Shown here: positions 8,686 through 18,635 of the stretch, one piece after another
Layout of the letters: every line of letters begins with the position of its first letter
Position numbering within the stretch: the stretch's first letter is position 1
Source of the DNA: Planctomycetales bacterium
GTDB taxonomy: Bacteria > Planctomycetota > Planctomycetia > Pirellulales > Lacipirellulaceae
Reading direction: 5' to 3'
DNA: 34,762 nucleotides
Assembly: GCA_020427155.1 (NCBI GenBank)
Contig: JAGQOW010000045.1
Location: 1 to 34,762, forward strand
Notes under the pieces: model-generated
The model's database searches: none
What the model saw: the letters and a program-made list of their open reading frames with translations, nothing else
Told to the model about the DNA's origin: nothing
Program-made: the position numbers and the translations under genes

Positions 8686-9047
8686 ATCGCAGCTTAGCAG
8701 GCCAATCTAGCCCGCTCTCGAATCTTCTTGCAGGCCCAACGGCTTCCGCGGTGCCTGCCGACATCTTATCCTCACCAGGCCTTAAATGTTCAAAAAGGCT
8801 CCCGGGACTTGCAAAGGAGGTTAGAATGGGACTGTAGGCACGGGTTTTGCGTGCGCAAGAGGCGAAGTGCTCTCAAACCACCTCCATAGTAGCCCGATTT
8901 GGCTGGCATGTGCGGAATCGTTACCAGGTGTGCGGTTGGGGCGCGTTATGCGATCGACAGGTCCCACAGTTTCCTATTCCCAGGGCATTTGCAAGTCCGT
9001 ACAACAACGGTCGGCAATTCCAACTTGCATCGTAGACGAGGTCTCTA
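8686..9047. other. Intergenic region without a convincing gene
   Basis: This 362-bp stretch separates the salvage operon from the pilT-type gene. Its short open frames have no family features and no start context. It contains an inverted repeat GCAGGC/GCCTGC at 8730-8758 and, just before the next gene, GAGG at 9038-9041, a usable Shine-Dalgarno for the ATG at 9048. A promoter for the ATPase gene presumably lies here but I cannot define it. Confidence 0.6.
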
Positions 9048-10178
9048 ATGCCGGGCGCTCAACTCCCACCTGACGAAGAAATGAGAAAGCTGCTGGCTTT
9101 TCTCAGTGAACACGAGGCCTCCGACTTGCACATCAAAGTCGGTTACGAACCGTACATCCGCGTGGGCGGGCATCTGCGAAAGCTTCAGTTGCCGCCGATC
9201 CCCGATACGGCTTTTGTGCATGGCATGCTCCTGCCATTGGTTCCCACAAACCGCTGGTCCGACTTCGAAAAGAATGGAACGCTCGATTTCTCTGCCGCCG
9301 GTGAATCTGGAGATCGCTACCGCATCAATCTCTTTCGCTCGAAAGGAGAAATGCACGTGGCGGTCCGACGGGTCCAAGCAAAGATTCTGGACTTCAACCA
9401 ACTCAACCTTCCCGAGATTTACCGCAAAGTCATCAGCGAAACACGCGAAGGATTGATCCTGGTTTGCGGAGTTACTGGTTGCGGCAAAAGTTCCACCCTG
9501 GCTGCCATGCTTGAGTACATCAACCAGCACCGCAGCATGCACATCATCACTATCGAGGATCCGATCGAGTTCGCCTTCCACGGCAAGAAAAGCATCATTT
9601 CACAGCGGGAAGTGGGGTTGGATGTTGAAGACTTTCCCAAAGCGTTACGAGTCGTAGTTCGTCAGGACCCCGACTGCATTCTCATCGGCGAAATGCGCGA
9701 CCGCGAGACGATGATGGCGGCAATCCAAGCAGCCGAAACGGGGCACTTGGTGATGGGGTCGTTGCACTGCGCCGACGCCCAGCTCAGTTTCGCTCGGATC
9801 TTGGAATTCTTCGAGCGCGAAGAACACAGCTTCATTCGCTCTTCGCTGGCCAGTAGCCTACGAGCGATCATGTGTCAGCGTCTCGTGCCGGCAATTGAAG
9901 AAGGAAAACGTTATCCCGCCACCGAAGTGTTGCTGGCCAATTCAATTGTCAAGGACAAGATCATCCACGAAGAAGATGAAGACTTGCCGGCGATTCTGCA
10001 TCAATGCCGCGAGGAAGGCATGCGCGAATACATGCACTCGCTCTGCGAGTTGGTCGAAGAAGACAAGATACTCCGCGCTACCGCCATGGACTATGCTCCA
10101 AGCCGAGAGGCACTGGCTTCGGCGCTCAAGGGAATCGACTCGACGGCGTCAAGCGTCATTTCGAGGATGCGCGATTAA
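9048..10178 (+). CDS. Type IV pilus retraction ATPase, PilT/PilU family
   Basis: Hexameric cytoplasmic ATPase that drives pilus retraction, twitching motility or DNA uptake. The 376-residue protein has ASDLHIK (24-30), Walker A GVTGCGKSS (141-149), the Asp box TIEDPIEF (168-175), Walker B CILIGEMRD (210-218) and the His box TGHLVMGSLH (231-240). The C-terminal part (GMREYMHSLCELVEEDKI) matches the PilT tail, but the classical AIRNLIRE motif needed for PilT retraction is not evident, so PilU or a divergent PilT is possible. ATG 9048 has GAGG six bases upstream. It ends four bases from the convergent helix-hairpin-helix gene. With the PilB/GspE-like gene at 1-970 it suggests a type IV pilus system, though the two are separated by salvage genes. 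Confidence 0.93.
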   Translation: MPGAQLPPDEEMRKLLAFLSEHEASDLHIKVGYEPYIRVGGHLRKLQLPPIPDTAFVHGMLLPLVPTNRWSDFEKNGTLDFSAAGESGDRYRINLFRSKGEMHVAVRRVQAKILDFNQLNLPEIYRKVISETREGLILVCGVTGCGKSSTLAAMLEYINQHRSMHIITIEDPIEFAFHGKKSIISQREVGLDVEDFPKALRVVVRQDPDCILIGEMRDRETMMAAIQAAETGHLVMGSLHCADAQLSFARILEFFEREEHSFIRSSLASSLRAIMCQRLVPAIEEGKRYPATEVLLANSIVKDKIIHEEDEDLPAILHQCREEGMREYMHSLCELVEEDKILRATAMDYAPSREALASALKGIDSTASSVISRMRD

Positions 10179-10182
10179 AGCG

Positions 10183-11088
10183 CTAGGGGACCTCGCCGAG
10201 CGTCCGGTAGTGCTCAGCACACTCCGCCTCGCGACCACGGACGATGCGCTTGCCTTGAAGCTTGCCGAATGAGGCGGTGATGACGGTCCACTGACCATGA
10301 TCGGTTGCGTCGTCGCGGTAAATGACGACCCAATCGCGGGTCTTGCCGAACTCATGCGCTCGGGCCGTATTCGAGAACATGGCCGTGTAGTGCCGCTCAC
10401 CCCGCTGGGTGTGCATGATGGGCAACCAGGCTGAGCCCTCGGGGTTGAACCGGCGGGGAGCGATTTGTGGCAGACGGTCTTGTGCAACCTGATGAAGATA
10501 GGTGCGGTCGATCTCGAGTAGCTCGGCAATGGGCGGTTCATTCTCTAGCGATGAGAGCGCATCGAGCCTCGAATGCCTGTCGGCCTGTTCAAAACGCCCG
10601 GCCAGCGCCTCGCGAACCGCTTGAACGCGTTTGGGTCCCATGCCCTCCAGGCCAGCAAGGCGTCCATCCCACGCTGCCGTTTGCAACTCGCTCAGACTGT
10701 CGATTCCCAACTCTTCGTGGATTCGTGCAGCAAGCTTAGGGCCGATCTCCGCCACGGAAGTAAAAACTCGCTCCGGAGCATGTTCGCCGCGCAGTCTTTG
10801 TAACAGCGGGATTTTACCCGTTTTGCCAAGCTGAGCGATTGCGCTGGCGATCGAACGCCCGATGCCAGGTAATCTCACGAGTCCGGAAGGGCCCTCTTCC
10901 TCGAGGATTTCAGCTACCGGTTGTCGCAGTTCGCGAAGCGTTTGCGCTGCTTTGCGATAGGCGCCAACGCGAAACTGGTTTGCCCCTTGGTCGGCCAACA
11001 ATTGGGCAATTTCTTCCAGTAGGCGGGCAACGAGACGGTTGTCCACTTCCAACCCGTCGCTGCCACCTGTTGACCTGCTTTTACCCAT
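10183..11088 (-). CDS. Helix-hairpin-helix protein resembling the PolX N-terminal domain, with a distinct C-terminal domain
   Basis: A 301-residue protein. Residues 15-60 (LLADQGANQFRVGAYRKAA) match the 8-kDa lyase-like domain of family X DNA polymerases. Helix-hairpin-helix motifs follow at 73-81 (LPGIGRSIA), 114-120 (EIGPKLA) and 147-155 (LEGMGPKRV). The nucleotidyltransferase palm and PHP exonuclease domains of bacterial PolX are absent. Residues about 215-296 instead form a compact unit containing HYTAMFSNTARAHE, DWVVIYRDD, GQWTVIT and KRIVRGREAEC, a conserved-looking domain I cannot name. It likely binds DNA; any enzymatic role is unknown. On the mRNA side AGAGG lies about nine bases before the ATG at 11088-11086. 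It is convergent with the pilT-type gene. Confidence 0.8.
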   Translation of the reverse strand: MGKSRSTGGSDGLEVDNRLVARLLEEIAQLLADQGANQFRVGAYRKAAQTLRELRQPVAEILEEEGPSGLVRLPGIGRSIASAIAQLGKTGKIPLLQRLRGEHAPERVFTSVAEIGPKLAARIHEELGIDSLSELQTAAWDGRLAGLEGMGPKRVQAVREALAGRFEQADRHSRLDALSSLENEPPIAELLEIDRTYLHQVAQDRLPQIAPRRFNPEGSAWLPIMHTQRGERHYTAMFSNTARAHEFGKTRDWVVIYRDDATDHGQWTVITASFGKLQGKRIVRGREAECAEHYRTLGEVP

Positions 11089-11369
11089 GAAAGGAGCCCT
11101 CTGCGTACTGGGTAGTTATTTGTGCAATCCCCGTGCCACATTGGCTATCAATACCAATGATGAGGTTCGCTTGCAGGCCGACTGCAGAACGGGCGGGAAC
11201 GCACAGCACTTGAAACCCTTGCATAAATCATTTGGAAACCGCTGTTTTCTACCGTTCAAACGCTTTGCAGGGCGTGCTAGGATGAATCTATGTTGGTCGA
11301 CCACGGGGAAATTCTCCCGACTTCCGGAACGGCCCCTGTTGCCGCCGCCTCTTAAGCGGAGTTGCAGCG

Positions 11370-13838
11370 ATGGACGAATTGTTGGTGGTCATTTTCATCG
11401 CCGCTTTGGTCCTGTTTCTACCCTTAGCCATTCTCACCATTCTGGTCCGACTGCGACGCGACCAGCAATTACAGCTCGACGAGTTGCGGCGGGCGCTGGT
11501 GGCGATTCGCAAAGAGATCCAGCGCACGGGAGAACCTGCCGAATCGACCGCAACTGGAGAACCTGAGCGGGAGAAGCAACCAGAGCCTGTAGAACCTGTC
11601 GAAGAGGCAGTCTACGGGGCCCCTGCCGAACTCCCACCGCCAGTTGTGGCGCAGCCGCCCCAGTTGGCAGCGACAAGCTTCCAGCCGCACCCGGAACCCG
11701 AGCCAAAGCCAGTGGCTGCCGCTCCGCGCGAACCCTCGGCGTTTGAAACGGCCGCCAAAGAGACGCTCAAGCGCATCTGGAACTGGATCATTGTCGGCGA
11801 AGAGCATGTGCCGACCGGCGTGTCTATGGAGTATGCCGTAGCGAGTCAATGGCTGCTGCGGATCGGCATTCTGATATTGATTGTCGGCGTGGGATTCTTT
11901 CTGAAGTACTCTGTAGAGCATGGTCTCATCAACGAAGTAGGCCGCGTGGCACTTTCGACAGTTGCCGGGCTAGGCATGATGATTGTCGGGACCCGGCTTC
12001 TGGGGCGTAAATACCATCTGATCGGGCAAGGGTTGCTGGGTGGCGGACTGGCTACCTTGTACTTTGCCGTTTTTGCAGCTGCGAACTTCTACCATCTGCT
12101 CGAACAAACGCCGGCGTTCGTGCTGATGAGCCTGATCACGGTCCTGGCTGGCGCCGTTGCGGTGCGATTCAATTCCATCTTGGTAATCGTCTTGGGAATC
12201 ATCGGCGGCTATGGCACCCCCGTGATGCTCTCGACGGGCGTGGTGAACTTTCCTGGGTTGTACGGCTACATGCTTGTGCTGGGCATTGGTGTGTTGGGGG
12301 TCTGTTACTGGAAGCATTGGCCGTTGGTGAATTACCTGAGTTTTGCTGCGACCTATCTGCTGTTCTTCGCTTCGATGCGAACTTACGAAGTTGACCACTT
12401 TTGGGAGGTCATGCCTTTTCTGGCGTGTTTCTTCGTGCTGTTTTCGACAATGACTTTTCTTTACAAGATCGTTAACGCTTCGAAATCGAACCTGCTCGAC
12501 ATTGTGGCGCTGCTGGTAAACGCTGGTGTGTTCTATGTGGTCGCGTATCGCCTGGTAGAAGAAGCTCATGGTCGCGAGTGGGTAGCGGCTGTAACGTTGC
12601 CTTTGGCCGCGTTTTATACTGGCCATGTGTTCTACTTCTTGCGAAGGAAATTGATCGACCGTGAATTGCTAGTGGTGTTCATTGGCCTGGCGGCGTTCTT
12701 CCTGGCGGTCACGATGCCGTTGGTCCTTTCGAGCCAATGGGTGACCGTCAGTTGGGCAATCCAAGCATTTGTCCTGCTGTGGATTGCCGGCAAGATCGAG
12801 AGCGAGTTTTTGCGGCAGGTTGCATATTTGCTGTACGCGATTGTGCTGTTCCGATTCTGTGCGGTGGATTTACGGGGCCAGTTTCTTCGCGGCCCCTCGG
12901 CGGCCGATGTGCCGTTGGGAGACTACCTGCGGCAACTAGTCGAACGCATCGTGATGTTTGGCGTGCCGATCAGTTCGCTTGGCGGCGCCTATTGGCTGCT
13001 GCAACGACAGAAGCGTGCCGCCGGGATCGTCGACCCCGCCAACGACGTCGACGGCTGGATTCAAAGTGCCTGGGCCATGCGCTTGGCTGTGGGAATAGCG
13101 CTCGGCATGTTGTTCGTCTATCTGCATCTGGAGTTCGAAAGGACGTTTGGCTATTTGTACTCTCCGGTGAAGCTGCCGCTGTTGACATTGCTCTGGCTCG
13201 TGCTTTGCGGACTCGTTTTGTACGAAGTGCTGCAGCGCGAGAGCCGAGTGCTCGCTGCGCTGTTGCTGGTATTTGTGGGAGGGGTGTTGCTGAAGGTGTT
13301 CTTCTTCGATCTGCCCTCGTGGCGCGTGAGTGGAGCGATGCTGTACGGCGGCGAGTATTCGTTTCGCGATGCGAGCCTGCGGCTTATCGACTTCGGAGCG
13401 GTGGTCGGATTCCTTGCCGGCGGCTATGCCTTGCTAACGAATCGGGCACATGCCAAATCCGCCGGAGCGGTACTAGGGTTCGCGAGTTTGAGCATGCTGT
13501 TTATCTATCTCACGCTGGAGCTGAATTCGTTGCTGCATACGTACGTCGAGGGCCTGCGCCCCGGTGGTATTTCTATTCTTTGGTCGCTCTTTGCGTTGGC
13601 GCTCATCTTGCGCGGAATCGGTAAGAATCTGCGAGTGCTGCGCTATTTGGGGTTGGCGTTGTTTGCGATCGTGGCCTGGAAAGTCTTCTTTGTCGACTTG
13701 TCGCGTCTGGACCAGTTCTATCGGATCGTGGCCTTCGTTCTGCTAGGGATTCTGTTGCTGTGTGGATCGTTCGTCTATCTGAAATACCAGGACTCGTTTG
13801 CCGTCAAATCGCAGTCGAAAGAGGAGGAAGTGCCGTGA
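11370..13838 (+). CDS. DUF2339 polytopic membrane protein
   Basis: Large inner-membrane protein of unknown function (822 residues). After an N-terminal hydrophobic segment (residues about 4-26) comes a coiled-coil-like stretch, then a Pro/Glu-rich linker to about 130, then many consecutive transmembrane helices to the C-terminus. The block [20 protein letters not shown] and the following [22 protein letters not shown] is the conserved core of DUF2339. GGAG lies about nine bases upstream of the ATG. Its stop overlaps the GTG of the DUF3999 gene (GTGA at 13835-13838). DUF2339 and DUF3999 are commonly adjacent in other bacteria, so the pair probably forms one envelope complex; the function is not established. 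Confidence 0.92.
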   Translation: MDELLVVIFIAALVLFLPLAILTILVRLRRDQQLQLDELRRALVAIRKEIQRTGEPAESTATGEPEREKQPEPVEPVEEAVYGAPAELPPPVVAQPPQLAATSFQPHPEPEPKPVAAAPREPSAFETAAKETLKRIWNWIIVGEEHVPTGVSMEYAVASQWLLRIGILILIVGVGFFLKYSVEHGLINEVGRVALSTVAGLGMMIVGTRLLGRKYHLIGQGLLGGGLATLYFAVFAAANFYHLLEQTPAFVLMSLITVLAGAVAVRFNSILVIVLGIIGGYGTPVMLSTGVVNFPGLYGYMLVLGIGVLGVCYWKHWPLVNYLSFAATYLLFFASMRTYEVDHFWEVMPFLACFFVLFSTMTFLYKIVNASKSNLLDIVALLVNAGVFYVVAYRLVEEAHGREWVAAVTLPLAAFYTGHVFYFLRRKLIDRELLVVFIGLAAFFLAVTMPLVLSSQWVTVSWAIQAFVLLWIAGKIESEFLRQVAYLLYAIVLFRFCAVDLRGQFLRGPSAADVPLGDYLRQLVERIVMFGVPISSLGGAYWLLQRQKRAAGIVDPANDVDGWIQSAWAMRLAVGIALGMLFVYLHLEFERTFGYLYSPVKLPLLTLLWLVLCGLVLYEVLQRESRVLAALLLVFVGGVLLKVFFFDLPSWRVSGAMLYGGEYSFRDASLRLIDFGAVVGFLAGGYALLTNRAHAKSAGAVLGFASLSMLFIYLTLELNSLLHTYVEGLRPGGISILWSLFALALILRGIGKNLRVLRYLGLALFAIVAWKVFFVDLSRLDQFYRIVAFVLLGILLLCGSFVYLKYQDSFAVKSQSKEEEVP
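13821..13827 (+). promoter_or_regulatory. Shine-Dalgarno of the DUF3999 gene, inside the DUF2339 coding end
   Basis: GAGGAGG, seven bases before GTG 13835. It decides the start of the second gene over the upstream in-frame codon at 13760 and shows coupled translation through the GTGA overlap. Confidence 0.85.
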
Positions 13839-15205
13839 ACAGTAAAGGATGCGCATTGTTTATCGTCCTGGCTTGCTGGGCGACTACGGCTGGGGCGAAC
13901 GAGCCGTCGTATCGATTCTCACGCAGCATCACGACGCCTGCGCTGGCCGAGGAAGAACTGCTGGCAGTTGCGATCGATGCCGATGTGTATGCGGCGTCGG
14001 AAACCAGTTTGTCTGATCTTCGGCTGCTGGACGGGCGAGGAGATGCGGTTCCTTATTTGTTGCGTAAGGTACAAACGACCCGTGAAGCTACCGTACGAAG
14101 TACCTGGCCATCGCAGCAGCCGGCGGCTCGGCCCCTGGAAGACGGCGGGCTGGAGATCGTCGTTGTACTTCAAGAGGAAGATCCCCAGCCAAACGGCCTC
14201 ACCCTTGTTTCACGACTTAAGGATTTCGAGCAGCGAGTGCGGGTGTTTTCATCTCCTGCAGGCGAGCAATGGAGCCCCTTGGGCGAGGAAGCGTTGATCT
14301 TCGACTACTCGCGGTTCATGGACGTGCGTCGCGATTCTGTTCGCTTTCCGGAAACTGCAGATCGCCGTTTCCGAATCGTGATCGACGACGTCACTGCCGA
14401 GCAGGAGTCGGAGCTGCTCGTGCTCACGCGCCGACTCACGGGAGCTGAAGAAGCCGAGCGAGAGGAGCGAGTCACGATCGACCGCCGACCTTTTCGGATC
14501 GAACGCATCGATTTCTGGCGCGAAGCCGAGCGAGAGCGGTCGGCCGGCGACAAGAAAATTGAGTACCCGGTCGGCGAGATTCGCGTCGTACAAGAGCCCG
14601 ATGAACAGCAGACGCTCGTGGTGATCGAACCCGGGCGCGTGCCGCTTACCTCTTTGAAACTGCAAACGACGGCCAAAAACTTCAGTCGTCGGGCCGTGGT
14701 CGAGGTCGAACAGAAGCGGGGAGTGCAGAGCACCTGGTCGGCGATCGGCGAGCATACATTGTCGCGGATCGACTTTCGCGGGCTTAAGCAAGAGGAATTG
14801 GAGGTCGAGTTTGCCGAATCGCGGCAAGAGACTTACCGCCTGGTGATCGACAATCGCGACAGCCCGCCGCTAGAGGTATCGGGAGTTGCGGCCCGTGGGA
14901 ACGAGTACGAAATCGTCTTCCTCGCTGCCCCGTCGACAAGCTACCAGTTGGTATACGGCTTGCCGGAAGCCGAGGCGCCGCAATACGACACGGCAGCGAT
15001 TCGCCAGGTACTCGGCGAAGGATTTCGCCCCACGCCAGCGGAACTCGGGGCTCAGACCTCCCGCGGAGGGGCAGCCGCCTTCCGCTGGACTGGCCTGCTG
15101 AACAACCGGCCTCTATTGATTGGCGTGATTGCGCTGCTGGTAGTTGTTTTAGCCTGGGGCCTGGTACGTGCAGCAAAACGGTTCGAGGGAATGCCGAGCG
15201 AATAG
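13835..15205 (+). CDS. DUF3999 family exported/membrane protein
   Basis: A 456-residue protein with a short N-terminal signal peptide (hydrophobic [13 protein letters not shown] then NEPSY), a large beta-rich periplasmic region and a single C-terminal transmembrane helix ([17 protein letters not shown]) followed by a basic tail. The order [24 protein letters not shown] and the repeated beta-sandwich-like segments fit DUF3999, the usual partner of DUF2339. The GTG at 13835 is preferred because of the strong ribosome-binding site at 13821-13827 and because the signal peptide begins here. Function unknown; the topology places the bulk of the chain outside the cytoplasm, anchored next to its polytopic partner. 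A plausible terminator lies at 15266-15287. Confidence 0.88.
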   Translation: MNSKGCALFIVLACWATTAGANEPSYRFSRSITTPALAEEELLAVAIDADVYAASETSLSDLRLLDGRGDAVPYLLRKVQTTREATVRSTWPSQQPAARPLEDGGLEIVVVLQEEDPQPNGLTLVSRLKDFEQRVRVFSSPAGEQWSPLGEEALIFDYSRFMDVRRDSVRFPETADRRFRIVIDDVTAEQESELLVLTRRLTGAEEAEREERVTIDRRPFRIERIDFWREAERERSAGDKKIEYPVGEIRVVQEPDEQQTLVVIEPGRVPLTSLKLQTTAKNFSRRAVVEVEQKRGVQSTWSAIGEHTLSRIDFRGLKQEELEVEFAESRQETYRLVIDNRDSPPLEVSGVAARGNEYEIVFLAAPSTSYQLVYGLPEAEAPQYDTAAIRQVLGEGFRPTPAELGAQTSRGGAAAFRWTGLLNNRPLLIGVIALLVVVLAWGLVRAAKRFEGMPSE

Positions 15206-15741
15206 GACAGGCAGAGGTGACGGCGAAGAATGCTACCTCACGTCCCGCGGCTTTCGGCTTTGCGTAAGCCCCCTCTGCTGGGGTTTTGACCAAAGTGCCG
15301 GGGTCCCAACTTTGTATAGCTCTAGGTTTCTGCGAATCGCCTGGGACAAAAGGTGGTAAGTTTAGGTCGCTGCGCGCGGCGAGAGCGGGACAAAACTGCA
15401 GCAGCTGCAATCGGTGTGAAAAAGTCGAGTTACCAAAGAACGGGTACAACAGAGTGCTGGGGTGATTATCGCAATTGTGGAGGGGCGGGGCTACCTTCTT
15501 TTTTGGTCGCGCGCTGGTTAGGATTGAACCACAGAAATCGCGGAGAGGATTTGCAGAGTCCGAGTAGTGTGCGTGCAGCGATAGCGGGGCTACGATCGTT
15601 GTGGCTACTTCCAACCTGGCAAGGTTTGCGACACGTTGCGGCATCCTGGAGGGGCGGTATGATGAACTTGTGATGGGGAATCGTGGCGACTAGCGTTGGT
15701 GGCGCTGCGAGGTTTTGGGGGTGAATAGCTTGGAGGGTGAC
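15206..15741. other. Intergenic region between DUF3999 and DUF4838 genes
   Basis: About 535 bp with a candidate terminator near its left end. An 11-base direct repeat TGGAGGGGCGG occurs near 15478 and 15650, and GGGACAAAA occurs twice (near 15341 and 15390). The long minus-strand open frame that covers part of it is antisense to the next gene and has no protein-like features. The Shine-Dalgarno GGAGG at 15732-15736 belongs to the next gene. Confidence 0.5.
15266..15287 (+). terminator. Candidate rho-independent terminator after DUF3999
   Basis: AAGCCCC (15266-15272) pairs with GGGGTTT (15280-15286), seven pairs including one G-T wobble, with a seven-base loop, and the 3' arm runs into a short T stretch. 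It lies 61 bp after the DUF3999 stop. Moderate strength. Confidence 0.45.
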
Positions 15742-18072
15742 GTGAACAGCAGGCGAAAGATGCGGTTTTGGCTGACGTTTGTCCTGGTCGTGGTAGTGGG
15801 AATGGCTTGCTGCGATCGTGCGGCGGCGGAGCTTACGCTCGCCGAAGGAGGGCAGTCGTCGTTTGTGATCGTAGTGCCTGAGCAAGCGTCGCCGTCGACG
15901 CGCTATGGCGCCGAGGAATTGCAGCTTTTTTTGCGCCAGATGACCGGTGCGGAGTTGCCGATCGAGTCGGACCGGAGCCCTGTCGGCGCGCATGAGATTG
16001 TGCTGGGACGCAACGCGCATCTGAAAGAGATTGGCGTAGACATCGATTTCGACGCACTCGGCGCCGAAGGTTATCGAATCGCGACAACAGGCAATCGCCT
16101 GGTCATCGCGGGCAGCGACTTGCGAGGCACGCTGTACGGCGTTTACGGCTTGCTGGAAGATCATTTGGGATGCCGGTGGTTTACCCCGACCGTGAGCCGG
16201 ATTCCCAAGCACGATCTGCTGGTGCTGGCTGATATCGATGAAACGACAGTGCCGGCACTCGAGTATCGCGAGCCCTTCGTGATGGACTGTTACGATGGTG
16301 ATTGGTGCGCACGGAACCGGATGAATAGCAGTGCAGGTCGGCTCGAAGCGCGGCACGGGGGCAAGGTGCGTTTTGGCACAGGGCTGTTTGTGCACAGTTT
16401 TAATGTGCTCATGCCGCCAGAGAAATACTTCGATGCACATCCCGAGTATTACTCGGAAGTGAACGGCAAGCGAGTGAAAGACCGTTCGCAATTGTGTTGT
16501 ACTAACCCGGACGTGATCAGAATCTGTACCGAAGAGTTGGCAAATCGGATGCGGCAAGATCCCGAGGCGTTCGTATATTCGCTGTCGCAGAACGATTGGG
16601 CCAACTATTGCGAATGTGCGAATTGCAGTGCGCTGGCCGAGCGGGAAGGATCGCAAATGGGGCCGTTGCTTCATTTGGTCAACACGGCAGCCGAGGCCCT
16701 GGAGCGAGAGTTCCCGGGCAAGGCGATCGAGACGCTGGCGTATCAGTGGTCGCGGACCCCGCCGAGAACGATGCGACCGCGAAAGAACGTCATTATTCGA
16801 CTCTGCAGTATCGAGTGTTGCTTTATGCATCCGCTGGCGACCTGCAGCGCAGAAACGAATCGCCAGTTTGTGCGAGATCTGAACGGATGGAGCAAAGTAG
16901 CCGACCGGCTGTGGGTGTGGGATTACGTGACTAGCTTCGGCCACTATCTCTCACCGTTTCCCAACTTGCGAGTACGAGACGACAATATCCGCCTGCTGGT
17001 GGCGAACCACGTGACGGGCATTTTCGAGCAGGACGTCTACAACACGGTAAATGGTGAACTGTCGCCGTTGAGCGGTTATCTGAACGCCAAACTGCTTTGG
17101 GATCCGGACTATGACGAAGACACCGCGATCAACGAGTTTTTGGAAGGGGTTTATGGAGCGGCCGCCAGGCCGATTCGCCGCTACCTCGACCTGCTTCACG
17201 ACAAGGTTGAGAAAGAGAATATTCATGCGAGGATCTGGGTAGGGCCGCGAACTGTGGAGTACCTGACCGACGACGTGATGGCCGAGGCTGGCCGACTCTG
17301 GGACGAAGCCGAGGCTGCCGTGAGCGATTCTCCCGAGACGCTCGAGCGTGTTCGGATTGCGCGGTTGTCGTACGACTATGCTGTGCTGGAAAAGCAGCGC
17401 GGGGCGGGCGGGCTGGGCGAGTTTGTTGTCGACCATAAAGCGTTTATGGCAAAGTCGCGTCCGGAGTATGTGCAGCAAGTCAAGCGTTTTTTCGAGACGG
17501 CCCGACGTGCGGGCGTCACTCGCATGAATGAAGGAAGGATGTCGCTCGATCAGTACGAGGCCGGCTTTGCGGCGACCCTTGCAGGGAAGAATCTGACATT
17601 CATGCCGGTTGCAGCCGTTGCTGATGTGGATGTCAAGCCGGGACTCATCTGCAAGTACTACGAAGGACAATGGGAATCGCTTCCCAATTTTAGTGTGCTG
17701 GCGCCGGCGAAAACAGAAATCGTCGACTCGGTCGACCTGAAGCCGAGTGAACGGGAGAGCAATTTCGCGCTCGAGTTCACGGGCTACGTCAAGGTTCCGC
17801 GAGATGGGCTTTACACGTTCTGCACGAACTCGAACGACGGGAGCCAGCTTTTTATCGGAGACGAACTGGTTGCCGACAATGGAGGGCTACATGCAGCGGA
17901 GACTCGGGGCGGTTTCATTGCGCTCAAAGCCGGTCTGCACCCGATTCGTGTGAGCTATTTTCAAGAGGGAGGAACGGCAACGCTTTCTGTGCTATATGAA
18001 GGACCGGGAATCGACCGACAAGTAATCCCGCTTTCGGCACTGAGCCACAGCGGAACGGGGGCAGCGCCTTGA
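15742..18072 (+). CDS. Secreted DUF4838 protein with GH67-like N-terminal domain and C-terminal PA14 domain
   Basis: A 776-residue exported protein, probably acting on or binding carbohydrate. After the signal peptide (FWLTFVLVVVVGMACCDRA) comes an alpha-glucuronidase N-terminal-type domain: TRYGAEELQLFLRQMTG, GYRIATTGNRLVIAG and GTLYGVYGLLEDHLGCRWF. DUF4838 follows, with SQNDWANYCECANC and long alpha/beta-barrel-like stretches. The last 140 residues are a PA14 domain (YVKVPRDGLYTFCTNSNDGS, LFIGDELV, GLHPIRVSYFQEGG). GTG 15742 is chosen because GGAGG lies five bases upstream; a TTG at 15715 and an ATG at 15760 are alternatives. No catalytic residue can be assigned; DUF4838 enzymes are uncharacterised. 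Such proteins are frequent in planctomycetes that degrade complex polysaccharides. It appears monocistronic. Confidence 0.87.
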   Translation: MNSRRKMRFWLTFVLVVVVGMACCDRAAAELTLAEGGQSSFVIVVPEQASPSTRYGAEELQLFLRQMTGAELPIESDRSPVGAHEIVLGRNAHLKEIGVDIDFDALGAEGYRIATTGNRLVIAGSDLRGTLYGVYGLLEDHLGCRWFTPTVSRIPKHDLLVLADIDETTVPALEYREPFVMDCYDGDWCARNRMNSSAGRLEARHGGKVRFGTGLFVHSFNVLMPPEKYFDAHPEYYSEVNGKRVKDRSQLCCTNPDVIRICTEELANRMRQDPEAFVYSLSQNDWANYCECANCSALAEREGSQMGPLLHLVNTAAEALEREFPGKAIETLAYQWSRTPPRTMRPRKNVIIRLCSIECCFMHPLATCSAETNRQFVRDLNGWSKVADRLWVWDYVTSFGHYLSPFPNLRVRDDNIRLLVANHVTGIFEQDVYNTVNGELSPLSGYLNAKLLWDPDYDEDTAINEFLEGVYGAAARPIRRYLDLLHDKVEKENIHARIWVGPRTVEYLTDDVMAEAGRLWDEAEAAVSDSPETLERVRIARLSYDYAVLEKQRGAGGLGEFVVDHKAFMAKSRPEYVQQVKRFFETARRAGVTRMNEGRMSLDQYEAGFAATLAGKNLTFMPVAAVADVDVKPGLICKYYEGQWESLPNFSVLAPAKTEIVDSVDLKPSERESNFALEFTGYVKVPRDGLYTFCTNSNDGSQLFIGDELVADNGGLHAAETRGGFIALKAGLHPIRVSYFQEGGTATLSVLYEGPGIDRQVIPLSALSHSGTGAAP

Positions 18073-18201
18073 TAAGCAGCTGGCTGATCGATTGATCGTT
18101 TTCTCCGGCATCTGTCTCTTGTGGTGTATTGTAGCCATGACGGCGCCGAAACCAAGTACAGCTATCAATGAATCGAGTTAGATAAAAAGTGATCACTCGA
18201 C

Positions 18202-18600
18202 ATGGATAATCAAGCTAAGCGAGAATTGATCGAAGCTGCCTTGTTGGCCCGCAGTAGGGCGTATGCGCCGTATTCGGAGTTTCTGGTGGGGGCGGCAGTG
18301 CTAGCCGAGGATGGCACGATCACTGACGGCGCCAACGTGGAGAATGCTTCGTACGGTCTGACGCTTTGTGCCGAGCGGGTGGCGGTAGCGGCGGCGGTGG
18401 CAGCAGGGCAGCGAGAGTTGGTTGCCCTGGCAGTGGCTGCCCGCGGCGGTGTTTCGCCTTGCGGCGCTTGTCGGCAGTTTTTGGCTGAGTTTGGGCCGGA
18501 GATGCTGGTGCTGATGGTCGATGCCGACGATCCACAAACCGTGTCTGAAACAAGCCTCGACCAGCTGTTCCCCGAGCCATTCAGGCTGTCGGGAGAGTAG
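18202..18600 (+). CDS. cdd: Cytidine deaminase
   Basis: Converts (deoxy)cytidine to (deoxy)uridine. The 132-residue length is that of the tetrameric, one-domain enzyme. Motifs: YAPYSEFLVGAA (21-32), NVENASYG (substrate ribose contact), the zinc site TLCAER with Cys56 and Glu58, and PCGACRQ with Cys87 and Cys90. The start ATG 18202 has no visible Shine-Dalgarno. It converges with the hypoxanthine phosphoribosyltransferase gene 35 bp away and, with the CNT transporter, forms a second salvage block. Its product would feed the pyrimidine phosphorylase encoded at 7408-8685. Confidence 0.96.
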   Translation: MDNQAKRELIEAALLARSRAYAPYSEFLVGAAVLAEDGTITDGANVENASYGLTLCAERVAVAAAVAAGQRELVALAVAARGGVSPCGACRQFLAEFGPEMLVLMVDADDPQTVSETSLDQLFPEPFRLSGE

Positions 18601-18635
18601 CCGGCAGCGAAGGAAGATCGGACTCCTGGGAAAAG

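Noticed and set aside
12737..13624. Plus-strand open frame of 295 codons overlapping DUF2339 in another frame
   Set aside because: Arg/Cys-rich, no hydrophobic pattern or motif, contained within a real gene.
15536..15560. T-arm-like sequence (GGTTAGGATTGAACC) suggestive of a tRNA
   Set aside because: No matching acceptor stem, anticodon arm or D-loop is found around it.
15466..16944. Long minus-strand open frame (492 codons) opposite the DUF4838 gene
   Set aside because: Antisense to a gene with clear domains; composition is repetitive in basic and polar residues and no family features are visible. It reflects high GC codon structure.
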